Of a stretch of DNA of 64,000 nt, positions 54,827 to 64,000 are shown piece by piece. The DNA comes from Ganoderma boninense (taxonomy: Eukaryota; Basidiomycota; Agaricomycetes; Polyporales; Polyporaceae): NCBI GenBank assembly GCA_002900995.3, contig CM035314.1:2442267-2506266 (forward strand), in the 5' to 3' direction. The notes under the pieces were generated by a model, which was not told the origin of the DNA, ran no database searches, and saw only the letters and a list, made by a program, of their open reading frames with translations. How positions within the stretch are numbered: the first letter of the stretch is position 1; the number at the start of each line of letters is the position of its first letter. Both the position numbers and the translations under genes were made by a program.

Positions 54827-57800
54827 ATGGAGCCATATGATATGGAGCTCTACTTTGAAGATGATGAGTGGCTAGTTGATGTGCCATGGTTCAAAGATGA
54901 TGAAACAAGCTTCAACGGGCACCCAAGTGGGATGGAGACAAGCTGTGCAAAAGTATTGGGCAGCCGATACAAACCTGTTGCACAGCAAGTCAAAGCCAGT
55001 ACCGGACTGTTCCCGGAAGGGGCCAGGGTACTAGACAGTTCCCTGAAGATCCGCTTATCAGCCTATCACCCCTTACCTGCCATCCTCCTGAGTTCATTCC
55101 CACTGCTAAGCTCACAAAAGAGCGCATAGATGGAATGAAGCTCAACGAAGATAGATTTTTATGGCCCGAAGAAGAGAAGCTGTTTCAACACATCTTTCAG
55201 ATAAACGAGAATGTCCTTGCATTCACCGAAGCAGACAGAGGATCATTTAGAGAAGATTACTTCTCTCCATACATCATTCCAACTATTCCGCATACACCGT
55301 GGATGGAAAAGAATATTCCAGTGCCACCAGGAATAAGGGATGAAGTACTTGGTCTCTTACGAGAGAAACTAGAGGCAGGAGTCTATGAGCGATGCCAATC
55401 ATCGTATCGCTCAAGATGGTTTTGCGTTCTACAAAGAAGAACGGAAAGCTACGACTTGTGCATGACCTTCAAAAGTTGAATGGCATCACAATTCGAGAAG
55501 CAGGACTACCGCCGATCCTCGATGACTTTGTAGAACCATTTGCAGGCAGACAGTGCTATACTGTCTTTGACCTGTTCTGGGCATTTGATGGGCGAAAGCT
55601 TGACCCAATTAGCCGAGACATGACTGCTTTCCACTCACCATTGGGGCAGCTCCGGCTAACATCAATGCCTATGGGTTTTACAAACTCTCCTGCAGAGTTC
55701 CAAGCATGCATGACATTTATCCTGGAGGATGAGATTCCTCATACAGCTAATGTGTTTATTGATGACCTGCCGATTAAGGGTCCTCAAACATGTTACCTGG
55801 ATGAAGATGGGAATCCAGAAGTCCTTCAAGATAACCCAGGGATTAGACGCTTTATATGGGAGCATGCTCAGGATGTGCATAGGATTATGCATCGGGTTGG
55901 CCATGCAGGAATCCGAATCTCAGGCTTGAAAGCACAAGTCTGCAGACCCAGCGTAGTTATCGTTGGACAAAAATGCACACCTGAAGGCAGAGTCCCAGAA
56001 GATGACAAGGTGGACAAAGTCCGCAACTGGCCAGTGCCACATCCATCAAAGGAAGTGCGAGGATTTCTAGGTCTCTGCGGAACAGTACGAGTTTGGATCA
56101 AAGACTTCTCACAAAAGGTCAAGCCGTTAAGAGAGCTTACCGGACATATAAACAGAATTTTGTCTGGAATGAGCGGCGGCAAGCAGCCTTTGATGAGATG
56201 AAAGACTTGATCTCAACTGCACCCGCATTACGACCTATTGACTACACATCCTCAAAGCCAGTTATATTGTCAGTTGACTCCAGCAAGTATGCGGTAGGAT
56301 ATATATCCTATCCCAGCTGGACGAGAACAACAAGCGTAGACCTGCACGATATGGGTCAGTCCCAATGGGCAAAACAGAGTCAAACTATAGTCAGCCAAAG
56401 CTGGAGCTATATGGACTCTACCGAGCACTCTGACGATGCCGACTCTATCTAATTGGAGTAAAGGATTTGCATATAGAGGTCGATGCCAAGTACATCAAAG
56501 GCATGCTAGCAGCTCCAGACTTACAGCCGAATGCTGTAATCAATCGCTGGATAGCAGAGATCTTAACGTATCCACATACGTTGATCCACGTGCCAGCAGC
56601 AAGGCATAAAGGACCTGATGCATTATCTCGGCGACCAGTTGGAGAAGGAGAAATAATTGAGTATGACGAAGAAGATGAATGGAAGGAAAATGTGGCCCTA
56701 TTTATAGGATCAAGCCACACACAAGAAGACGAGACATACTCTGATCAAACAGACACAGAAACCTCATCTAGGGATCCAAGAATGCTGTTTGCAAACACAA
56801 CACAAGATGCAAAGCTACGGCAGATGTTTAGATTTCTACAAACATCAGAGATGCCGGAGTTTGCTACTCCAACGCAGCAGCATAAATTCTTGAAAAAGAT
56901 CCAGAGGTATTTTGTGCAGGATAACTGCATGTATAAGCAGTATCCTGACCGTATGCCAGTACGGATACTGTTTGATGTGCCTAGCAGGCAGAGAGTCCTC
57001 GAAGAAGCACACAACAAGTTAGGGCACAGAGGTGAAGAGGCAACATTCAAGACAGTCAAAGAGAGATTTTTCTGGCCATTCTACCAGAGCAACGTCCAGC
57101 AGCACGTGCGCTCATGTCGGGAATGCCAGATAAGAAGCACCAAAAAGATGGAGGTGCCTCTTACAATCTCAACCCCAGCAAGCCTATTCACCAAGGCATA
57201 TGTTGATGTGATGCATATGCCGACTGCCCAGAGCTTCACATGCATAGTTGCATGTCGAGATGATCTCTCAGGAGTATCAGAAGCCAAAGCACTCCGCTCT
57301 GCATCATCGCAGGAGATAGCTCGGTTCTTCTGGGAGCAAGTTATTTGCAGGTATGGAATGGTAGAACAAGTGGTGACCGACAATGGCCCTGAGTTTAAGG
57401 GTGCATTTGAAATACTCATGAAGAAATATGGGATACCTCATATTCGTATTTCACCCTACAACTCAAAAGCCAATGGAGTTGTAGAGCGAGGTCACTTTAT
57501 CCTGCGTGAAGGGCTAATAAAAGCTTGTGAAGGCCAAGTCAACCACTGGCCTAGCTTGCTGCCACACGCTGTATTCGCAGATCGGGTAACTATCCGGCGG
57601 TCAACAGGATTCAGCCCATACTATCTGTTGCATGGTGTGCATCTTGTGTTGCCAATGGACTTGCGAGAAGCAACCTTTATGGTGCAAGGCTTCAGAAGTA
57701 ATATGCCACATGCTGATCTTTTGGCGCTTCGCATACGTCAACTTCAGCGAAAGCCAGAAGATATAGCTAGAGCAGCAGAAGCCTTACGCAAGACCCGACT

Positions 57801-58092
57801 CGAATCAAAGGATCACTTTGAGAAGCAGTTTGCTCATAGATTGAGAAAAACTGCATTCCAAAGTGGAGAACTTGTTCTCATTCGCAATACTGCAATAGAA
57901 AAGGAGATGAACCGCAAGCACAAGCCACAATACTTGGGACCATACGAGGTTGTCCGCCAGACACGGAATGGGGCCTATATCGTGAAAGAACTCAATGGGG
58001 ATGTTTCAAGAGAAAGCATTGCTGCATACAGGTTGTTGGCATACCATCCAGCCAACAAAGAACCTAGAGCACCTTGCAGCAGACCCTATTGA
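54827..58092 (+). pseudogene. pol: Inner element pol: RT and RNase H broken, integrase intact
   Basis: Pieces in order: an N-terminal acidic part (54827 on); RT with YRSRWFCVL, KKNGKLRLVHDLQ, YTVFDLFWAFDGRK, PMGFTNSPAEFQACM and the active site FIDDL at 55755-55769; RNase H remnant (ILSVDSSKYAVGYI); and integrase (uninterrupted 56467-58092) with the HHCC finger HNKLGH...CRECQ, then YVDVMHM, VTDNGPEF and GVVERGH for the D,D,E triad. Frame switches occur near 55090, 55430, 56137 and 56305, and a TGA at 56431-56433 falls where relatives have Arg. No splice signals fit these breaks. Confidence 0.85.
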
Positions 58093-58324
58093 CACGATAG
58101 AAGACCATTACCAGTCTATGGATCAAGACTATCCAGCCCAAGACATAGGCAACACAGACATCATCAGTGCAGATGAGGAGGATAATAGTGAATCCTCACT
58201 AGCTGAAGAGTTATTTGATGAGGAAGAAGGTAATGAGCCAGTCAGTCAACGGACCCGGAGTCACACCCAAAGATAAAGAGAAACAAAAAGAAACAAAAGT
58301 GGACGTCCGGGGACGGCCGTTAAC

Positions 58325-58335
58325 TGTGGGGCGGA
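58325..58335 (+). promoter_or_regulatory. Polypurine tract candidate
   Basis: TGTGGGGCGGA abuts the 3' LTR. A longer A-rich purine stretch lies 30-60 bp upstream (58272-58307). One of them should prime plus-strand synthesis. Confidence 0.5.
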
Positions 58336-60002
58336 TGTCATGCACCAAAAGGGATTGGCACATGGACAGGGCTTCTACCAAAGCAAACTATAGGAGAAGC
58401 TCAAACCCACATGTCCTGTGGCAAGGCCACCCAACAAAAGAGTTGTGGCATTGGCTTATTCCCATGCAGACATACTGTCTAAAAATTCCAGAACGGCATT
58501 AACTGGCTCAATATCACCTCATCTACAACCAAAACTCTTACTCTCAGCTATGTTCTTTATCTGCTGTCTCTTGCCACAAGAAGGGGCAAACCTGGAATAG
58601 TCTACCAGACAAAATATGGGGACACCAAAAGGTCTCAGATGCTTATAACAAGCACTAGAAGAAGCCCGAAACATGTAGGGTCTTCTGGAAGCTGCTGAAG
58701 CATCCTAGAGGTGACTGGAAGTTTCCGGAACATTCCAGAAGGTTCTAGAACAATCTACAAAGTTCTAAGAACATGCTGGAGGTGTATTATGTGCTAGAAG
58801 CAGATGGAAACTTCTGGAACAAGCCAGAATACTCCACAAGGCTCTAGAACATTCCGGAATATTCTGCACTCTAGAAAAGGGATGGAAATTTCTGGAACAG
58901 TCCAGAACATTCCACAAGGCTTGAGAACTATCTAGGAGATGCCAGGAGACACCGGAACATTCCAGAAAAAGAAGGATCTGGAAAGCTCAAGAAAGGCATA
59001 GAAACAACCGGAACACACCGGAAAGGTCTTAGAGAAGACCGGAAGAGCATAGAAGCTTCTAGAATGATATGGAACAGTGATTTGTAATCTCATCAAGAGC
59101 CATTTGTCATGTACTTAGAAGTCTCTGGAAGCTCTTCAGGACAGTATAAATACTGGACTGAAAATGGCCCCAGAGGAGGATCAAGCAATCACCCCAGCAG
59201 TCATCCAACCACCCACCAGTCTCTCAGCTTTCCACTACCCCACTCAGCTTGACATCCACCTATTGATCAGCCAGATCAATAAGGGTCAGGTCGGCAGCCA
59301 ACAAGCAAGAAGGCTTGTTGAAGCTAGTGTCCTGCACTGGAGGCAAACAGTTGCCTGAGCAAGTGCCACACTAGAGTAGTCACTGGTCAACGGACCAAAC
59401 TACACAAGGATCTAGTCAACCGGACTAGATCACAAGAATCTAGTCAACTGGACTAGATTACGAGGATCTGGTCAACCGGACTAGATCACCAAGGATCTGA
59501 TCAACTGGATCAGATCAACACGGAGCAGACAGTAGCTTGAGCCGTCAAGCAGCTGCTCACCCAGTGGTTTGAAACAGCAAAGGCTTGTTTCATACCAAAA
59601 GCAGAGTATCTACCGAGAGATACTCCAACCAGGTGTCTCCGACAGACACACACGTACCGGACGAGAGGACAGACACAGCACCCACTACGTATAGGGGGAA
59701 ACTCTGTCCGTTCAAGCAGTGCCCTACCAGCAAATAGGTAGCACTTCACATCTTCGAACCCAGCTTCAAGAAACGCAGCAGGCAACCCAAGGTTTCTGTC
59801 TTTCCTTCCTCACCAAGAACTCGACGAGGTCAATTTCGGGAAACCTGGAAAACCCATACACCTTGTGGCAGTGCGTTGCTTGGGTACCTCAAACCACCAA
59901 CACAACTGGAGCCCACCAATAAACCAACCACCTATCCATCTATCCATCCACACACCCAAAACAACCAAACAACAACTCCAACGCACGATCCCCCGCTCGA
60001 CA
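58336..60002 (+). repeat. 3' LTR of the inner element
   Basis: 1667 bp, TGTCATGC...CTCGACA, same content as the 5' copy including the heat-shock element (58718-58750), TATA (59145), 64-codon ORF (59164-59358) and hairpin array (from 59409). Confidence 0.93.
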
Positions 60003-60422
60003 GCGCGGACCGGCTTCGGCGACGAGGACAAACGCGAACGCTACCGCTCTGGCCTGCCTCCCAGGCTCCGGGATGTCCTCGCCACCAGTGCTCACGACAT
60101 CTCGGACCTCACCAAAATCCAGAAGGTGGCGCTGTCGCTCGACCAGGCCCTCGTCACGAGAGAGGAAGAACGGCCGAAGTCGTTTGGATGGAAGAAGAAG
60201 GGGGAGAAGGCGGCCGCTACCAGGAAGAAGCCGTTCCCCGGAAACTGTCACATCTGTGGCCAGCCCGGACATCGTAAGTATGACTGCCCGCGGTTGAAGA
60301 GTCAGCAAGCCGCTTCCTCGTCCACTGCAACTACGGAAGTAGCGGCTCTTCAGGCCCAGCTCAAGGCGATGGAGGAGAAGATCACGGCCCTTACGACCGC
60401 TGAGAAGAAGGAGGGTTTCTGA
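60003..60422 (+). pseudogene. gag: Outer element gag, 3' part
   Basis: Continues the frame left at 44070: TGFGDEDKRERYRSGLPPRL, then a Lys-rich stretch, the zinc knuckle CHICGQPGHRKYDC (from 60246) and a short coiled coil (ALQAQLKAMEEKITALTT), ending at TGA 60420-60422. Confidence 0.9.
60413..60419 (+). promoter_or_regulatory. Programmed -1 frameshift site between outer gag and pol
   Basis: GGGTTTC in the phase G GGT TTC fits the X XXY YYZ slippery heptamer. It directly precedes the gag stop. After a -1 slip the frame continues CTG ATT AGA and stays open into the protease and the rest of pol. Confidence 0.8.
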
Positions 60423-63400
60423 TTAGAGCCGCACTGGACGCTGCGCGTGCCGGCTCTTGTAGTAATAGTCGATTTTCTGTACTGAGTTCCGCGTTTGTAT
60501 ATGAAGTAAATCACAGTGGTCAACACTTTCATATACCAGTACGGTTAATCGGCAAGCAGCGACATAAGGACATAGTAGCAATGGTAGATAGTGGAGCTAC
60601 TACTAAGTTTTTACATAGACGGTTCGTAGAGAAGAACCAGGTTACGACGAGGAAGTTGGCAAGGCCAATTCCTCTGTACAACATAGACGGTACTGAGAAC
60701 CGTGATGGGACGATCACGGAGGTCGCCGTGTTGGATATGGCGATTGGAGACCACCGAGAGAAGGTGGTGTTTGTGGTGACAGACATAGGAGAAGAGGATG
60801 TGATCATTGGCCTGGACTGGCTGCGCGAGCACAACCCTGAAGTAGATTGGGAACGTGGCTCACTGCGCCTATCGAGATGTCCAGAGGCATGTCCGGCTCA
60901 TCGGAAGGCATCCAAACCTGTTGAGACCAAAGCGCGTGATACGGAGGTACGGCTTACGGCGCGCAATGGTTCTCGGCGGGTGCGGAGGGCAAAGATGATG
61001 GGTAGGATATGCACGGCCGTAATGGTCGAGGAGGAGGAGGAAGATAGGCCTCCACCACCAGGTTTTCTGCCGGAATGGGATGGCACTGAGGAGTCTCTTC
61101 TCAATGCACTGGAAGATGGACGACGACTTCGAGGTACCCCTAAGATCTTTGTGTCGGCAAGCTACACGTACTCTCAACAGCTCGCTGAACAAGAGTACCA
61201 GAAGAAGGAAGTCCGTCCTGTCGAAGAGATTGTACCTCCCCAGTACCACGAGTACCTGCGTGTGTTCTCGAAAGAGGCGTCTGAACGTCTACCTGAGCAC
61301 GGACCCTACGACCACGCTATAGAACTCGTACCAGATGCCAGGATGTTCCATTCCAAGGTGTACCCCCTGTCTCCCAGCGAGCAGGTCGAGCTTGACAAGT
61401 TCCTTAGTGAGAACTTGGCCAAAGGTTATATTCAAGAGTCGAAGTCACCGATGTCATCACCGTTCTTCTTCGTTAAAAAGAAGGACGGCAGCCTACGTCC
61501 TGTACAGGACTACCGGCGATTGAACGACATCACCATTAAGAACCGATACCCACTGCCGTTGGTGTCGGACCTGATGGATCGACTCAAGAGGGCCAAGTAC
61601 TTTACAAAGCTTGACATCCGTTGGGGGTACAACAATGTGCGGATTAAGACCGGTGATGAATGGAAGGCTGCCTTTGTTACCAATCGCGGACTGTTCGAAC
61701 CGAACGTGATGTACTTCGGATTGGCCAACTCGCCCAGTACATTCTCTGCGCTCATGAACGACATCTTCAAGGACCTCATCATACTCGGCAAAATCACTAT
61801 CTACCTCGATGACATCCTCATATTCACCAACGACATTGAGGAACACCACACATTGGTGCGTGAGGTCCTGAAGCGTCTGGCGGAGCACGACCTGTTCTGC
61901 AAGCCAGAGAAGTGTGAATTCGAACAGCCTAAGGTTGAGTACCTAGGTGTGCTCGTCTCGGAGAACCGTGTGGAGATGGACCCAGTGAAGGTCAGGGGTA
62001 TCGCAGAATGGCCTGTCCCTCAGAACGCCTCAGATGTACGGAAGTTCCGCGGTTTCGCGAATTTCTACAGGCGGTTCATTAAGGACTTCAGCGCAGTATG
62101 CAAACCCCTTGACCGTCTCACGGGTAATGCTCCCTGGCAATGGGGTGCCGAAGAGCAATCAGCATTCGATGAGCTCAAACGTCATTTCACTGAAAGCCCT
62201 GTCCTGAGCATGTATGACCCAGACCGCAAAACCCGCATCGAAGTCGATGCATCCGGGTATGCTACCGGTGCGGTTCTGTCTCAGGAGGGGGAGGACGGCA
62301 AATGGCACCCTGTGGCTTTCCACTCTGAGTCAATGAGCGATGCGGAACGCAACTATGAGATCTACGACAAGGAGATGCTTGCTATCATCCGTGCCCTGCA
62401 GGCCTGGCGCCACTACCTCGAGGGTCTTCCCAGTGTGTTCGAGATCCAGTCGGACCACAAGAACCTCGAGTACTGGAAGGCCGCACAAAACCTCACGCGC
62501 AGGCAGGCACGATGGGCTCTCTATCTGTCGCGGTTCGACTTTGTCATTGCACACAAGCCAGGCACCTCCAATGGTAGGGCAGATGCGCTGTCGCGCAGGC
62601 CTGATCACCAGAAGGATGACGCCGATGACAACCTGAACCGAGTCATGTTGCAACCCGATCGCTTCCGAGTACTGGCAGCTAAGAGAGGGCACATGTCAGT
62701 GGTACCAGAGAAGGCACTGCTCCGCCGCATTCGAGAATGTGGAGAGCGTGAGCAGGAGGTCGCAGAAGCACTCAGCAAGCTCGATAAGCTAGGGCCAGCA
62801 CGTCTACAGAATGACTTGGTGGACTGGAACACAGAACAAGGCCTGCTGCTCTACCGCGGCCGAGTTTATGTCCCCAAAGACGACGCGCTCCGAGCAGAGA
62901 TAGTGCGCATTCACCATGACCTCCCGCCTGCTGGACACCCTGGCCAGGCAAAGACGGTAGAGTTGGTTACACGGAACTACTGGTGGCCGGGCATGGCAAA
63001 GTTCATTAAGGATTACGTTGAGACCTGCGACACTTGTCGCCGTGGCAAGACTTCACATGCGAAGCCACATGGTCCTCTTCAACCCAACGAGATCCCGGAC
63101 GGCCCAGGCCAGGTAGTTACCTGTGACTTCATCACTGGACTGCCGGAGGTGGACGGATACAACGCGCTCCAGCTTATTGCTGATCGGCATGGAAAGATGA
63201 TTCACCTTATCCCATGCACTGAGGAGATCGACACGGAAGGGACTGCAGACAACTTCATTAGAGAATGGTTCCGTCTACATGGACTCCCGTGAAAGATCAT
63301 CTCTGATCGGGGGCCCCAGTTCTCTAGCAAGCTCTTCCGTGCAATCCTTAAAGGCCTCGACATAGAAAGCGCGTTGTCCACAGCCTACCACCCGCAGACG

Positions 63401-64000
63401 GATGGACAGTCGGAGCGATGGAACCAGGAGATAGAGGCGTACCTACGGATGTACTGCTCAAGGCGCCGCGACGATTGGGTCAAGTGGCTACCAACAGCAG
63501 AGTACTGCTTTAACTCGCACGTACATTCATCCACAGGGTACTCGCCGTTTTACCTCATGTACGGCTATGAACCTCAGTTCCACGTTCCGATGCTATCCAC
63601 CACGGTGCCTACGGCGGATGAACGAAGAGAGGAGTTGCGGCAGGCAAGGGAGGATGCGACCTCAGCCTTAACCCTGGCAGCAGAACGGATGAAGGAGTAC
63701 TACGATCGCTATGTCTCCGCTGCTCCAGAGTTCAAGGAGGGTCAGAAGGTGTGGCTCGACACGAGGAACTTCCGTGTCCCAGGAGTCTCTCGGAAGCTGG
63801 TGGACCGGTACGCTGGCCCGTACCCTGTCAAGCGCAAGGTGGGCAACTTGGCTTACGAGCTCAAGCTCCCCAAAGACATGGGGCTCCACCCGGTGTTCCA
63901 TGTGACACTCCTACACCCGCACAAAGAAAGCCAACTTCCCGGTCGGCATCCCCCTGAACCTGCAGCCCTTGAAGTGGAAGGAGAGGAGGAGTACGAAGTA
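60419..64000 (+). pseudogene. pol: Outer element pol, one in-frame stop, runs off window
   Basis: Protease MVDSGATTKF (60581) and IIGLDWL. RT: PMSSPFFFVKKKDGSLRPV, YFTKLDIRWGYNNVRI and active site YLDDIL (61801). RNase H: IEVDASGYATGAVLSQ. Integrase: HHDLPPAGHPGQ...CDTC finger, VTCDFITGLP (first Asp), ISDRGPQF (second Asp), TDGQSERWNQ (Glu). A TGA at 63290-63292 stands between the first and second catalytic Asp where Arg (CGA) is likely. The frame then stays open to the edge, where EEEYEV begins the chromodomain. Apart from this stop the protein looks intact. Confidence 0.9.

Larger units (their letters stand above)
44071..60002 (+). mobile_element. Inner Ty3/gypsy-like LTR retrotransposon, 15.9 kb, nested in outer gag
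   Basis: Flanked by near-identical LTRs of 1666 and 1667 nt with TGT...ACA ends and by GCGC on both sides (4-bp target duplication). Internal part: PBS, gag with two protease domains (45814-49926), extra ORF (50499-51601), hairpin-rich spacer with two TATA-like modules, pol (54827-58092; RT and RNase H broken, integrase intact) and a purine-rich tract. Protease-RT-RNase H-integrase order indicates Ty3/gypsy. Its size and long LTRs are unusual. Confidence 0.92.
42203..64000 (+). mobile_element. Outer Ty3/gypsy LTR retrotransposon (Tf1/sushi-type chromovirus), right end outside window
   Basis: Order: 5' LTR (42203-42661), self-primer binding site, gag (43050-44070, continued 60003-60422) and pol with protease, RT, RNase H and integrase in -1 frame (60419 on). 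The last residues in the window (GEEEYEV) look like the start of the chromodomain. Gag is split by a younger element (44071-60002). The integrase carries an in-frame TGA at 63290-63292. The order PR-RT-RH-IN marks Ty3/gypsy. The 3' LTR is not in the window. Confidence 0.9.

Noticed and set aside
44071..60002. Reading the inner element as an endogenous retrovirus
   Set aside because: No envelope-like ORF with signal peptide or membrane segment was found.

Overview
The window looks like nuclear DNA of a mushroom-forming basidiomycete (Agaricomycetes). The host genes have many short introns of about 47-66 nt with GT-AG ends and CTNAC-like branch sites. They belong to families typical of that group: expanded F-box/LRR proteins, a seven-helix membrane protein, a basidiomycete-type sesquiterpene synthase, a GH28 exo-polygalacturonase-like enzyme and long Ty3/gypsy elements. 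All intron positions were worked out by eye from reading frame, splice signals and family resemblance; none has transcript support.

Left part (1-24.2 kb), mostly host genes: a partial unknown gene (1-708, -), a terpene synthase with abnormal metal-binding motifs (1.6-2.7 kb, -), GPI13/PIG-O (3.5-6.7 kb, -), DPB4 histone-fold subunit with a 7-nt exon (7.1-8.1 kb, +), two F-box genes (8.6-11.5 kb), DPH3/KTI11 (13.6-14.0 kb, -) back to back with mitochondrial MTO1 (14.2-16.8 kb, +), a decayed F-box gene (17.1-18.4 kb), an intact F-box gene (19.0-20.6 kb) and a 7TM protein (22.9-24.2 kb).

Middle part (24.2-42.2 kb): gene-poor stretches, a 13-exon GH28 gene with one in-frame amber codon (27.5-29.6 kb), a quinone oxidoreductase pseudogene (30.1-31.4 kb), GC-rich tandem repeats (32.1-33.2 kb), an eight-exon 1017-residue conserved unknown (33.4-36.8 kb), a SUN-domain protein (37.3-38.4 kb), a membrane-anchored unknown with a tandem exon duplication (38.8-40.2 kb) and an LRR/F-box-like gene (40.5-41.5 kb).

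Right part (42.2-64 kb): one LTR retrotransposon inside another. The outer element is a Ty3/gypsy element of the self-priming Tf1/sushi type (5' LTR 42203-42661, running off the right edge near its chromodomain). Its gag is split at 44070/60003 by a nearly intact 15.9-kb inner element whose 1666- and 1667-nt LTRs differ by one indel. The inner element has a gag ORF with two retropepsin domains, an extra ORF, a broken RT/RNase H and an intact integrase. Its U3 carries a seven-unit heat-shock element. Its non-coding DNA is packed with inverted repeats, including four tandem hairpins in the LTR leader and two tandem ~440-bp units that each carry six hairpins in the same order, with compensatory changes in the stems. 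These hairpin arrays are the most unusual signal in the window.
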